From: Vallitalea longa
GTDB lineage: Bacteria > Bacillota > Clostridia > Lachnospirales > Vallitaleaceae
Assembly (NCBI RefSeq): GCF_027923465.1
Contig: NZ_BRLB01000001.1
Span: 1,302,001-1,366,000, forward strand
Length of the DNA stretch: 64,000 nucleotides
Direction: 5' to 3'
A program made the translations under genes and the position numbers. The stretch's first letter is position 1; every line of letters begins with the position of its first letter. Under the pieces are notes generated by a model, which was not told where the DNA came from, did no database searches, and saw only the letters and a program-made list of their open reading frames with translations. Positions 47,849-57,431 of the stretch are shown here, one piece after another.

Positions 47849-48883
47849 TTAATTTACTTTTACAGCTACTATCAGATTTCTATTTATTGATTGATTGACT
47901 CTATGGAGATAGTTGTTGTATGGTGATTCGTTGAGTACCTTAAACCCGTTTTCCAATAACACCGCTTCCACATCTCTATACTTCATCGTGAATTCATTAT
48001 ATGACAAGACCATACTTCCTTTTATCTTTAATGAATGATTCCAAGCTGGAATGGCACTCTTTAATAGCTCTAGTGGACTTCTAGAGATTTTGGATCCTTT
48101 GTGGTTTTTACTTCCGTGTTGAACTCCATAAGGCAGGTCAGATACTATAATATCACATGATTTTTTCTTTATAAGAAGATTAGCACATGTTGTATCAGAA
48201 TTGTATATTTGAAAAGCCTGTACATTCTTATCATTATAATCTGCTTTTGTTGCTGCTGATGTTAAAGCGAACGTATCCGCTATTTTTTTCCCTTTGGAAT
48301 CAGTTTGTTTGGATTTTACTACTTTGTGTTTGTATCTTCCCTCTTTTAGATATCTAACAATATATGTCTGAATCTCTTTAGTCCATTGTCCATCGATTTC
48401 TATACCTTTAACATCAAACCCTCTGATAAAACCTTCATATAATGTAGTTCCTTTACCACACATAGGGTCAAGCAATGTAATTTTCTTGCTGTTGGTACCA
48501 CATACAGTAATTGCAAGATTCACCATAAGCCTTGTGAACTGTTCGTTTGTTTTACCATTGTATTTCAGAATCTGTACCATGCTCTCAGGGAATGTGTGAA
48601 AATCAGGAATATCTATAGGTCTAAGAAGAGAATCTTCTACTATTTCAAATAAAGCGTAATATATAGATGAAAATCCTAACACTCTAAAATCTTCATCTGT
48701 TAATTTTCTATTAGTGCTAAAAATTATTGAAGCGGGAAGTCCAATATCTCCTTCTTCAATATCATTAATTTCCATATCATAAGCTTTGGCTATTGCTTCT
48801 ATCTCCGATATAGCTATTTTCAGGGCAGTATCAAAATAGATACGATTGTGTCCTGGATTGGCTAGTATTGCATATTTGTTCAT
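47849..48883 (-). CDS. Trm11/TrmN-like guanine-N2 RNA methyltransferase
   Basis: 344 residues. N-terminal ~120 residues may be a reduced THUMP-like RNA-binding part. The Rossmann domain has a SAM motif (LLDPMCGKGTTLYEG, ~145) and the DLPYG catalytic motif (DIIVSDLPYGVQHG, ~245) of N6/N2 aminomethylating RNA methyltransferases. The order SAM motif then D-L-P-Y is that of the Trm11/TrmN/RlmL group. The exact RNA target cannot be told. ATG after GGAAAGGAT. Confidence 0.82.
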   Translation of the reverse strand: MNKYAILANPGHNRIYFDTALKIAISEIEAIAKAYDMEINDIEEGDIGLPASIIFSTNRKLTDEDFRVLGFSSIYYALFEIVEDSLLRPIDIPDFHTFPESMVQILKYNGKTNEQFTRLMVNLAITVCGTNSKKITLLDPMCGKGTTLYEGFIRGFDVKGIEIDGQWTKEIQTYIVRYLKEGRYKHKVVKSKQTDSKGKKIADTFALTSAATKADYNDKNVQAFQIYNSDTTCANLLIKKKSCDIIVSDLPYGVQHGSKNHKGSKISRSPLELLKSAIPAWNHSLKIKGSMVLSYNEFTMKYRDVEAVLLENGFKVLNESPYNNYLHRVNQSINRNLIVAVKVN

Positions 48884-49045
48884 CTACTTATATCCTTTCC
48901 ATCGTTTATTACTAAACCAATAGTGATTTCATATTAATCATATTATTAGTAGTCTCAAAATATCTTAATATGTAAAATATGGCTATATCATTAATTTATA
49001 GCTATTATTGATATAACCATACTTATCGGTTCTATTTAATAATTT

Positions 49046-49771
49046 TTATTCTTTAATTAGCCTTGGATTGTATTCAATAATAAAAAATACACATGTACAT
49101 AAAACATAAACTTCATTATCTTTTACCATTTTTTTTAGCTGTGCAACTAATATATCAGCATGATTCAAGACGTTATCTTCGTACTTTTTATTGAGAATTA
49201 AAAAAGCTTTAGTAATATTTTGTTTTATTACAATATTACATTCTTTACGTGTACATGCAAATTTCCTATAATCTCTATTGCGATTTTCTTCATTAACTCT
49301 TTTTTTATATGTACGTTCTTGTAACTCTGCCATCGTTGCACAATAATTATTAAATGCCTTATCAGGTATTTCTTTCATATGGTAAAAAGCTTCTACCATA
49401 GGATAATTAATATATAACTTCCCCATATCTGATGACTCTACAAAATAATTCATCATTCTGGTAATTTTCATATCTGAAAACTGACTATCATGTGGGTCAA
49501 GATCAAATATCAACAATATGTCAGTATACTTTTCATCAAATATTTTTTTCTTTTCTTGATTATTCTCTCGCTCTTTTAATATCTGAAGAATATCTATATC
49601 CTCAGGATTATTTTTTTCAAACATTTCTTTATACAATGTATATATATTAGTATTATAAGAGACTATTTCATGTTTTACATCAATCTTATAGATTTCCAAT
49701 AGATGTTCCATCAATCGTACATCTGTCTTAGCACCTTCAACTAAAAGAAGTATTTTCTTTTTATTATTCAT
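49046..49771 (-). CDS. TOPRIM-like nuclease candidate, partner of AAA15-type ATPase
   Basis: I start at the ATG at 49771 (241 residues), preceded by GGTGA; it overlaps the ATPase gene by 8 nt (ATGAATAA). The protein opens LLLVEGAKTDVRL (Glu12) and has ILLIFDLDPHDSQ (Asp90 and Asp92), the E...DxD acidic arrangement of TOPRIM folds and similar to RloB or AriB (DUF4435) proteins. The rest is helical with basic segments (RTYKKRVNEENRNRDYRK). Such proteins paired with SMC/ABC-type ATPases act as toxic effectors in phage defence (PARIS, and RloAB-like pairs). The exact family is not certain. Confidence 0.6.
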   Translation of the reverse strand: MNNKKKILLLVEGAKTDVRLMEHLLEIYKIDVKHEIVSYNTNIYTLYKEMFEKNNPEDIDILQILKERENNQEKKKIFDEKYTDILLIFDLDPHDSQFSDMKITRMMNYFVESSDMGKLYINYPMVEAFYHMKEIPDKAFNNYCATMAELQERTYKKRVNEENRNRDYRKFACTRKECNIVIKQNITKAFLILNKKYEDNVLNHADILVAQLKKMVKDNEVYVLCTCVFFIIEYNPRLIKE

Positions 49772-50870
49772 CGAATTCACCATTAATAAATAATTTTTCT
49801 AAATTATGTCCTTCTCTCAATTCTCTATCCGTTGCATTAGATAATGAAGTGATATTATTTTTAGTTAATATAAAATAACAATCAGGACGCATAATCCTAT
49901 TAGAAAGTAAATTAGTATTATGTGATGTTAGAATAGTCTGGAATCTTCCACTTTCTTCTAAGAGCTGTACTATACTTTCTGATAGTTCATAGTGATAAAA
50001 CGAATCAAATTCATCAATATATAACAAAGAAATATTCTGAGCTGTCTTGTACCAATAAAAGAAAGTATATAATGCTTTTGTACCACTCGATGCTACTTTG
50101 AAAAATGGTAATGGAGTCTTCGTATCAAAATATAATCTCTTCTTCCCATCATTATCTTCCTTAACAATTAGATTTTCTTTTATACCAGCACTATTAAGAA
50201 ATTGTTTTAATTCATTAAGCGTCTCTGTATCATCAATAAAATTATAGTAATCATTACTTTTTGTTTTATAACCGATATACCTATTTTCATCTAAACTTCT
50301 AAACCATAGCATATCTGAAACAAATCTCATCATTTGATCAAGAGGATTCTTATTATCAATTGCAGAATTATTAATAAAATATTTTATAATTGATTCTCCA
50401 TCCAAAAACCTCCAGTTTAATGTAGGTGCAATTCTTTGTAGCTCATTTATATTACCAGAATTATTCTTATAATCATATTCCATTAATTGTTTAGAGTTTA
50501 CAGCCATCCATTCATATATAAGACTTTGGTCTCCATCTTTTATATATCTGTAATCAATTTCATCAGTTCCAAATTGAAATATATAATGAAACTCTACCTT
50601 ATTATCTGTTTTATTTGAATTAATATAGTAATCGTACAACCCAGGTGATATATTTTTATTAGTTAGATGTGTAACTATATCAAATAATGCAAGTCCAAAA
50701 TTAGATTTACCTATACCATTTTTCCCATAAATAATTATAGTATTCAATAAGTCATTTTTAATGCATTCTCTATTAAACTTATAATCCCGTACATTAGAGA
50801 AATCTAATGTAATTTTCTCTTCAAAATTCTTAAATCCTTTTACTTCAAATAATTTTAACACAGTTATCAC
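49764..50870 (-). CDS. AAA15/SMC-type ATPase of a two-gene defence-like operon
   Basis: 368 residues. The opening FEVKGFKNFEEKITLDFS is typical of the RecF/SMC-like ATPases of OLD, RloA and AriA type. Walker A is GKNGIGKS (residues 49-56); an ABC-like signature is VASSGTKALYTFFYW; Walker B is LLYIDEFDSF (about 282); then a switch His in LTSHNTNLLS. The insert between Walker A and the signature is short, as in AriA/RloA. Translationally coupled to the TOPRIM-like gene. Inference: sensor/scaffold ATPase of an abortive-infection system. Confidence 0.75.
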   Translation of the reverse strand: MITVLKLFEVKGFKNFEEKITLDFSNVRDYKFNRECIKNDLLNTIIIYGKNGIGKSNFGLALFDIVTHLTNKNISPGLYDYYINSNKTDNKVEFHYIFQFGTDEIDYRYIKDGDQSLIYEWMAVNSKQLMEYDYKNNSGNINELQRIAPTLNWRFLDGESIIKYFINNSAIDNKNPLDQMMRFVSDMLWFRSLDENRYIGYKTKSNDYYNFIDDTETLNELKQFLNSAGIKENLIVKEDNDGKKRLYFDTKTPLPFFKVASSGTKALYTFFYWYKTAQNISLLYIDEFDSFYHYELSESIVQLLEESGRFQTILTSHNTNLLSNRIMRPDCYFILTKNNITSLSNATDRELREGHNLEKLFINGEFDE

Positions 50871-51012
50871 CTCATTAATATTATAACCTATTTAACATGG
50901 TTTTACAATATTAACCGTAATTTTATTACGGATGCTTATTAATCTATTTATATTCATTATGGTTAGTAAACTTTTTCTTCAATAAATTAATTTCATTACT
51001 AATAATTTAACT

Positions 51013-52515
51013 CTAAGTTGAACTATCTACATTCATATCTCTTGTTCTTCCAAAAACAATCTGTGATATTCCTACTACAACTCTCATCAATAGAGCAATA
51101 AATATTACATTCTCAATATTAGGATCTGCAAAGCTAAGTATTGACGATATGTTGCTTTTAAATATATAAGTGAAGCACATTAAAAAGATACATATACAAC
51201 ATTTCAAGAAAAGAGTATACTTGTTTTTTAACAGAGTCATCTTTCGACTACCATTTCTGATTCCTTTCATCAATAAGTATAGAGATATAGCTGACCATAG
51301 TATGAGAAAAAATGAAATGGAGTAGGTACTAGCTAAAATTAAGTATCGTATTCTACTGATGTTGCTCTTTGCATTAAGTGAAACATCATACCATGTATCC
51401 AATACTTCATTAATCAAATAATTGCCATTATCCCCATTAGTCAATATTGCTATTCCTGTTTTTCCATTGGGATTAATAGTAAAATTAGCTCTCCATCCTC
51501 TATTGGAACCATTATTAGTAATTAACTCTATACCTGCTTTTGGCTCATCAATAAAATGTCCCAAAGCGACCTTTCCATTACCTAGTATACTAGGGATTTC
51601 CATTACTGGCGTATATACCTGCTTCATTATTTCCATATCCAACACATTCCCGACACCATTATCATTGAAACTATTTATTTCAGATATCAGGAATTGACTT
51701 ATATCATCTATGGTTGTATATAATCCTGCTGCTGCTTCTTCAACATACAAATAGTTGGGTATCTGATTCAAATCTTTATCATATGCTTTCGCCGTTCTGG
51801 AATGCAGAGACTCTTCCCATTGAAAACTACTATCTGTCATATGTGCAGGTTTTAATACGTGTATTTTCATATATTCATTAAAATCAATACCTGTTACTTC
51901 TTCAATCAATAATTGTAATAATAGATATCCCCCACCTGAGTAGATATATTTCGTGCATGGTTCACAGATAAGTTCTACTGGTTTAGCTTTTCCTTCTATG
52001 CCATTAAGAGACTCTTCTATACTAGGAAGAGACTTATATGGAGAGTACCCCTGATATCCTCCTCCATTAGATAAACCGCTAGTATGGCTTAATAGCCTTC
52101 TAACAGTGACTTGCTTAATATCATATATTGATTCAGGTATCTTCCATCTTGTTACGTACTTGTCAATGGGTGCATCAAGTTCAATCTTCCCCTGCTCAAC
52201 CAGTTTCATTATTCCAAGTGCTGTAACGGATTTGGAAATTGAAGCAACCTGAAACACAGTATCTCTATCTATTTTACTTTGGTCGACTATACGTTCATTT
52301 TCAAATGTTCCTATCCATTCTACTTGTGCATTCTCAATTATAGAAATGGATGCACCTGGAATTTTATACTTAGTTAGCAATTGTGGTACTTCCCTTTCTA
52401 AACATACAGCCAATTCTTTCATATCACTACATTTATTCAAATAACTGTAATTATAGAAGAAAGGTGTGATTAATACTATAAGTGATAACAATAAAATATA
52501 AATTTTTCTTTTCAC
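51013..52515 (-). CDS. Membrane beta-lactamase-family serine hydrolase (class C / PBP4*-like)
   Basis: 500 residues, GTG start with GGGAGGT upstream. An N-terminal membrane segment (~4-22) is followed by a class C beta-lactamase/esterase fold: Ser92-x-x-Lys95 in VASISKSVTALG, YSGGGYLLLQ as the Tyr motif, and LGHFIDEP...GSNRGW near the third motif. The C-terminal ~110 residues hold three membrane helices (YLILASTYSISFFLILW and following). Members are D-amino-acid peptidases or esterases acting on wall peptides; resistance to beta-lactams is not implied. Confidence 0.85.
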   Translation of the reverse strand: MKRKIYILLLSLIVLITPFFYNYSYLNKCSDMKELAVCLEREVPQLLTKYKIPGASISIIENAQVEWIGTFENERIVDQSKIDRDTVFQVASISKSVTALGIMKLVEQGKIELDAPIDKYVTRWKIPESIYDIKQVTVRRLLSHTSGLSNGGGYQGYSPYKSLPSIEESLNGIEGKAKPVELICEPCTKYIYSGGGYLLLQLLIEEVTGIDFNEYMKIHVLKPAHMTDSSFQWEESLHSRTAKAYDKDLNQIPNYLYVEEAAAGLYTTIDDISQFLISEINSFNDNGVGNVLDMEIMKQVYTPVMEIPSILGNGKVALGHFIDEPKAGIELITNNGSNRGWRANFTINPNGKTGIAILTNGDNGNYLINEVLDTWYDVSLNAKSNISRIRYLILASTYSISFFLILWSAISLYLLMKGIRNGSRKMTLLKNKYTLFLKCCICIFLMCFTYIFKSNISSILSFADPNIENVIFIALLMRVVVGISQIVFGRTRDMNVDSST

Positions 52516-52900
52516 TTCTACCTCCCTGTGATTTTCTTATTAATAATTTTATTCCCAGTGTGTAGAACTTATTGGTTCTCCTTAATCCTTATGTGTAAGA
52601 AAATTATATACTTTATGTTTTCTATTCACAATTCAATTACCTTACATATTGCCTTCATAACTAACATTTATGTAACATTTAAGATACTATATTGGTAAAT
52701 TAACACAGAAACTCAATCACTTGTATCTAACTTTCCTTCCAATATCCAGTAATTAGGATATGAGAAATGTATTTGTTCAATCTTTGGTTTATCCAATTTA
52801 TATGTTTACTTTGTCACGGCAATTACGTTTCAACCTATGTAGAGTGTTACTAAAGATAAGTTGTTCCTATCTCATTTAATTAAATCTTAAATATCTCTTA
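52516..52900. other. 385-nt intergenic region with nothing recognised
   Basis: AT-rich sequence between the beta-lactamase-family gene and the kinase gene. It includes TAACATTTATGTAACATTTAAG, a short direct repeat, but no clear hairpin or gene. Confidence 0.55.
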
Positions 52901-53431
52901 TTAGCGACTTAATATCTTCAAATATTCTTCTTTAATCCATTTTGCATTTTCCCAAATATCTTTTGTCCCATCCACTTGAATTACAGGACAATTCAAAGTT
53001 TCTGACCAATGTTTAACACTTTCAATATCACGTGATTTAACAAATTCAAAGAATCTCTTCTCTGATTCATACATATCACCATTCTTTTTTATTCTATCTC
53101 CAAATTTATCTATTGATCTTTGCTCTACTCGCTTAACTCGTATATCATATGGCACTTCTATAAAAACTCCAAGCTTATATAGTGAAGATATTTCTTCACC
53201 AAAATTTCCTTTAACAGCAGATAAAACAAAATTATCATGTTTTCTTATATCTTTTAGCATTAAACTCAAGTATTCTTCTCTTGTGAGTTGCTTCATATAT
53301 GGAATATCTGATTTTAAAAAAACATAGTCTTCAATATCCATATGTTTATAGCCCAATGCACTTGCTAACTCTTTTCCTAATGTAGATTTTCCACTACCAT
53401 TTAAACCAAATACAATTATTCCCTTTGACAT
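52901..53431 (-). CDS. Small P-loop kinase (shikimate/cytidylate kinase-like)
   Basis: I start at the ATG at 53431 (176 residues, MSKGIIVFG) because GGGG precedes it by about 5 nt; an upstream ATG at 53446 has no ribosome site. Walker A is GLNGSGKST near residue 8, then KHMDIEDY as the substrate-side Asp motif. An arginine-rich LID-like segment (RVKRVEQRS) fits nucleoside- or small-molecule-kinase folds of the AAA_18 group. Substrate unknown. It lies just outside the repeat-bounded segment on its right. Confidence 0.78.
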   Translation of the reverse strand: MSKGIIVFGLNGSGKSTLGKELASALGYKHMDIEDYVFLKSDIPYMKQLTREEYLSLMLKDIRKHDNFVLSAVKGNFGEEISSLYKLGVFIEVPYDIRVKRVEQRSIDKFGDRIKKNGDMYESEKRFFEFVKSRDIESVKHWSETLNCPVIQVDGTKDIWENAKWIKEEYLKILSR

Positions 53432-53499
53432 ATTTACCCCATTCATAATTCTATTTTATAAAATTATATTATTAACCTATATTTCGTCTAACCATCATC

Positions 53500-53518
53500 A
53501 CTTATGGTACGGTTCACC
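53500..53518 (-). repeat. Distal copy of rlmH 3'-end direct repeat (att-like site)
   Basis: ACTTATGGTACGGTTCACC on the + strand matches 18 of 19 bases of 58219-58237, which is the end of rlmH. Read on the minus strand it still encodes GEPYHK then stop (TGA), the C-terminus of RlmH, although no rlmH gene precedes it. Direct-repeat orientation is what site-specific integration at rlmH would leave. Confidence 0.75.
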
Positions 53519-53561
53519 TACTGTATGCGACGGCAGTTTTGAAATTATTGGTATTAAACTG

Positions 53562-54113
53562 CTATCTATTCTTTGACAACCTTCCCATTACAACTGTATT
53601 ATAATAATTACCATCTTTATGAATACGGTCATTCAATAATATTCCCTCTTCTACAAACCCAAATCTCTTATATAATTGGATTGCTTTCGTATTAGTCTGT
53701 ACAACATTGAGTGAGATCTTTTCAATTCCAACAGTATCTGTCCACATTATAATATTTTCTAAGAGTACTTTACCAATACCATAACCCCAATACTTCTTCA
53801 TTATACATATCCCAAATTCTGCTTTGTGTCGAAATCTACTTAGCTCATTTCCTACGCAACGAGAAAATCCAACAATTCTACCTTCTACTTCTGCAACTAA
53901 GAAAATATTTCGTTCTCTCATTAAATCATCATAAATAATTTTTTCAAATCCTTCTGGTGTCAATAAAGCTTCTCCAAGTTCCCTATCAAGATTCTCTGTT
54001 TCTCCATCAATTTGAACTCTTAGTTTAGACAATTCATAGGCGTCTTCTTTTGTTGGACAACGAAGTATCCATTTTATTTCTTTGCCTTCTATTTCTTTAT
54101 TTTCAATAATCAT
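53562..54113 (-). CDS. GNAT N-acetyltransferase
   Basis: 183 residues; ATG with GGGGG upstream. N-terminal strand WILRCPTKEDAYELSKLR, the central beta strand with FLVAEVEGRIVGFSRCV, the acetyl-CoA pyrophosphate loop KKYWGYGIGKVLLE (Q/RxxGxG/A type), and the C-terminal IQLYKRFGFVEEG of RimJ/RimL-like and antibiotic-type GNATs. Substrate unknown. Leftmost gene of the candidate island. Confidence 0.87.
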   Translation of the reverse strand: MIIENKEIEGKEIKWILRCPTKEDAYELSKLRVQIDGETENLDRELGEALLTPEGFEKIIYDDLMRERNIFLVAEVEGRIVGFSRCVGNELSRFRHKAEFGICIMKKYWGYGIGKVLLENIIMWTDTVGIEKISLNVVQTNTKAIQLYKRFGFVEEGILLNDRIHKDGNYYNTVVMGRLSKNR

Positions 54114-54191
54114 ATATTATTACCCCCTCATATAATTTATAAATAATCATTACTTATGATATATTCACTATACATCATCCAAATATAGTTT

Positions 54192-55376
54192 TTACATCTT
54201 TCTCGCCTTGATAACAAAAGTTACAGGAAGCATTTTTGCCTTTTGTGCAAAATCACTGTCATTGGATTTTAGAATTTCATCATCTGATTGTTCAATCATT
54301 TGTTCTATAACAAATCCTACTTTAGCTAGAGCATTCACATAAGTTGATAGTTTACGATCTGATAGAGATAATACACCTCCATCAATTGATACAGAATACC
54401 AAGATTCATCAAAGTAATTTTTTTTGAATTCAAGCATATCATTTTCAGATGTAACACATTTATGTATGGGATGAGACCAACTAAAAATAAACACACCATC
54501 TTTTTTTAGATAAGAGGCAATCCTGCAAAAAGTGCCCTCAAGGTCAGTTGTCCAGCCTATTCCATATACCGAATAGACAAAATCAAAATAATTCTGTGGT
54601 ATTCCACATTCCTCTTCCATAGGGGAACAAATCAATTTTGCTGCAATATCGCATGATGCCAAATGCTGCTTCGCCTTTTCAATCTGTTCTATTGATATAT
54701 CTATGCCCCATAATTCAGATGCTTTGCGTTCTCCTATATACTGCAAGGAACGACCTGTTCCACAACATATCTCTAGTACTTTTTTCCCTTTTACATCACC
54801 AAAGAGTTGGCACTTTTCTTCTGAAACAAATGCACCATATAACGGAAGCGCAGTTGTACCTATAACATTGTTCCCTTTGAAATTCCAGAAAAACTCGTTT
54901 GTCTTATGGACAATAGTCTTGTCCATCTTAACCGAAACAGCGTAGCCAACCTCACCACTGCCAATGATATTTGTCCTTACATTAGAATCTTTCTTCACAG
55001 CAACACCCTCCATTAAAACTAATTTGAAGTTTAGGCGTGGAAAAGGATTAAGCGTTACCCCCTTGTCCCGAGCCAAAGATGGTGCTATCCCATGCATATG
55101 GCTAAATGCTCTAGAAAAAGCTGCGTGGGACTTATATCCATAACGCAGTGCAATGTCAATAATCTTCTCTCCATTCTGGATATCCATAGCTGCCACAGTC
55201 AATCGCCTACGGCGAATGTATTCAGATAATGGAATCTGAACAAGAAAGGAAAACATTCTACGGAACTCCCATTCAGAGCAATTCATAAATTGAGCCGCTA
55301 AGTAATAATCAATCTTGTTGGAAAGATTGTTTTCTATGTATTCCATAGCTTGGTTCATGCGATTCTGCCAATCCAT
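54192..55376 (-). CDS. AraC-type HTH fused to SAM-dependent methyltransferase
   Basis: 394 residues, ATG after GGAGGTGAGG. Residues ~5-105 are a complete AraC/XylS double helix-turn-helix (ENNLSNKIDYYLAAQFMNCS; RLTVAAMDI; IALRYGYKSHAAFSRAFSHMHG). After a linker, residues ~195-390 are a class I methyltransferase with VLEICCGTGRSLQYI and LWGIDIS. In AraC proteins the sensor domain is normally attached; here an enzyme replaces it. The gene is visibly less AT-rich than its neighbours, suggesting transfer. Role unknown, possibly methylation-linked transcription control or resistance. Confidence 0.85.
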   Translation of the reverse strand: MDWQNRMNQAMEYIENNLSNKIDYYLAAQFMNCSEWEFRRMFSFLVQIPLSEYIRRRRLTVAAMDIQNGEKIIDIALRYGYKSHAAFSRAFSHMHGIAPSLARDKGVTLNPFPRLNFKLVLMEGVAVKKDSNVRTNIIGSGEVGYAVSVKMDKTIVHKTNEFFWNFKGNNVIGTTALPLYGAFVSEEKCQLFGDVKGKKVLEICCGTGRSLQYIGERKASELWGIDISIEQIEKAKQHLASCDIAAKLICSPMEEECGIPQNYFDFVYSVYGIGWTTDLEGTFCRIASYLKKDGVFIFSWSHPIHKCVTSENDMLEFKKNYFDESWYSVSIDGGVLSLSDRKLSTYVNALAKVGFVIEQMIEQSDDEILKSNDSDFAQKAKMLPVTFVIKARKM

Positions 55377-55641
55377 AACCTCACCTCCTGTAAGAATTAT
55401 ATCAAAGAATTTTAAGATATTCTTTGCAATTGGTGTATTGAAATGTATAGCATATTATTTTTAATTAATATTTTTAATAAATTATCCATAATCTAAGTAA
55501 GAATTACTGCTAAAAATAGAATTCTATATCTTGCCATATCTTAGTCCATATAATAGAATTATTAGATAACCATAAAGAATTAGAGGGTAAATTAATGAAA
55601 GAAATTTGAATTAAGAATTTAGTTCTAGGATTAGTAAGTGA

Positions 55642-55854
55642 TTAATCGAATTCTCTCATCATGAATTTCATTTCATTAATCTTTGAAAGACATTCTATTA
55701 ATTCTTTTTTAGGTACATCTATTGAAAGATTATCAAGGTATACATTGAGTTTTTCCTTGTCACCACTCTCATAAATATCAATAATCTCTTCCATCATAGA
55801 ATCATCCAGGCTTGAGAAAAATAACTCTATGGCTTCATTATATTCTTCTTTCAT
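55642..55854 (-). CDS. Small acidic protein (70 aa), unknown
   Basis: ATG with AAAGGA about 9 nt upstream. An acidic all-helical protein (AIELFFSSLDDSMMEEIIDIYESG) with no recognised family; two helical hairpins are likely. It lies between two methyltransferase genes on the same strand. It may be a complete small gene or the remnant of a longer one. Confidence 0.5.
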   Translation of the reverse strand: MKEEYNEAIELFFSSLDDSMMEEIIDIYESGDKEKLNVYLDNLSIDVPKKELIECLSKINEMKFMMREFD

Positions 55855-55984
55855 TTTTACAAATCCTTTCTATACAATATTGCTAAGCAACATGTTTTTT
55901 AGTTTTCTCATTAACAACAAATATAGCCCAGAAATATACAAAACAACATTCATATATAGTACGTTATTATAATTACTGATCACA

Positions 55985-56551
55985 TCATTTTTTACGAAAT
56001 ATATAAGTTGTGAAAAATCCTCTCTCATCTTCATTCTCAATATACTTGAGTAATTCAAATGATTCTTTTATACCTTCAAAATCCTCTGGTTGAATTAAAT
56101 CACATTCTCTAATTTTATTATCAACCTTGTGTTTATACCCGAACCCACAAACAAATAAAACACCTTTATCTGATAAATTATTTTTAATATTATAAATCTG
56201 TTGCTTTGCTAATCTATAATGATTGATTACTATATTATCATATATACCCATATCATCTAATGAATCAGGTTTCATTAAGTCTGCCTGTTTTACCTCTATG
56301 AAATACTTATTTGTCTTAGCAAATCTTTTCAATCGTTCAAGGGCTTTATCACTAAAATCAACTCCCGTTACTTTAAAACCGTTCTGCAAAAGAAATAACG
56401 AATTTCTACCATCTCCACAAGCCACATCAAGAACCGAACCATTTTTAAGATACTTTATATTTTCCACTAGTGACTTTTCAGGGTTTAATGGTATATCATT
56501 TCTTTGTTCAAATTTATTATTCCAGTAATATCTATCACCCATATATTCCAT
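55985..56551 (-). CDS. Class I SAM-dependent methyltransferase (TehB-like)
   Basis: 188 residues, ATG after AAGGAG. The opening YYWNNKFEQRNDIPLNPEKS and motif I VLDVACGDGRNSLFLLQNGFKV then VTGVDFS are typical of TehB-like or small-molecule methyltransferases. The later motifs are NIVINHYRLAKQ and GVLFVCGFGY. Substrate unknown. Third gene of the candidate island. Confidence 0.85.
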   Translation of the reverse strand: MEYMGDRYYWNNKFEQRNDIPLNPEKSLVENIKYLKNGSVLDVACGDGRNSLFLLQNGFKVTGVDFSDKALERLKRFAKTNKYFIEVKQADLMKPDSLDDMGIYDNIVINHYRLAKQQIYNIKNNLSDKGVLFVCGFGYKHKVDNKIRECDLIQPEDFEGIKESFELLKYIENEDERGFFTTYIFRKK

Positions 56552-56740
56552 TTTAATATTCTCCTTATCTAATCTGTTAAAAAATGCAATAATTTAGTAA
56601 AACCATTAATTTGATTTTGTAATTATGTTTCTGTTATACTTTGCTAAAGTAACGTAAAATATTTTTATTTATGATACACTTCACTGTATCAGTCGCAACT
56701 AGTATTTTTTTAAAGATTTAGTTTATTATGTTAGATTAAT

Positions 56741-57346
56741 CTATTTTAAAATAATATCAAATTTACAATGACTCGCTCCATCAGCAATAGTGGCTCCAAC
56801 CTCTCTTTTAAATACTATACGATTTGGCAAGTAAGTATTAAAAATAAGATTATCCACAGAGCACATAATAGTAGTTAATTCAGACATTTCAATTTCAGAA
56901 AAGAATTCAAAAAACATGCATTTTGTCACTTTAAAACAATACTTCTTATCGGTTAGCTCAGTTATCACCATCTTATTATTTTTCGTCATACCTTCAGCCT
57001 GAGTCTTTTGCTGATATTTTACTAAATTATCAAAATTCCTTTCAGCTTCTACGAACCTAAAATTAGCCTGCATCACAGCTGCCGCTGATGTCAAAAATGT
57101 AGCTCGTGTAACTTCATAAGCTATATTTTTATCCAGTTTACATTGTAGCCTTTTGTATAAATGAGCCATAAAAGCAGCCGTTTTCAAAAAGTCCAATGGA
57201 TATCGGTGCTTGAATTTTTTCATGAATTTGGGATAGGAAAACAAAGTACCCACCATGAATAGGGTAGGTCTTTTTATGTACCCTTTCAGAACACCATATA
57301 CAATGAATGGTATCATTGGTTTTGCAACTTTTTCAGTATCATACAT
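56741..57346 (-). CDS. L-2-amino-thiazoline-4-carboxylic acid hydrolase-like protein
   Basis: I start at the ATG at 57346 (201 residues) with AAAGGAG upstream; a GTG at 57355 overlaps that ribosome site. The C-terminal half has the pattern I associate with the ATC hydrolase family: CMFFEFFSEIEMSELTTIMCSVDN, then RIVFKREVGATIADGASHCKFDI with spaced cysteines. The N-terminal part is helical. Many family members are not true ATC hydrolases. The divergently numbered AraC gene immediately upstream on the same strand probably regulates it. Confidence 0.7.
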   Translation of the reverse strand: MYDTEKVAKPMIPFIVYGVLKGYIKRPTLFMVGTLFSYPKFMKKFKHRYPLDFLKTAAFMAHLYKRLQCKLDKNIAYEVTRATFLTSAAAVMQANFRFVEAERNFDNLVKYQQKTQAEGMTKNNKMVITELTDKKYCFKVTKCMFFEFFSEIEMSELTTIMCSVDNLIFNTYLPNRIVFKREVGATIADGASHCKFDIILK

Positions 57347-57431
57347 ATGAATCACTCCTTTATATATATGATACTATGGGTCATAATATCTGGCTTCTAT
57401 AAATCTGCTATTATTTATGTTGTCCTTTTTA

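Noticed and set aside
55870-56058. 62-codon minus-strand frame overlapping the end of the TehB-like methyltransferase
   Set aside because: More than a third lies inside the methyltransferase in another frame and no ribosome site precedes it. The hydrophobic tail could be chance in AT-rich DNA.
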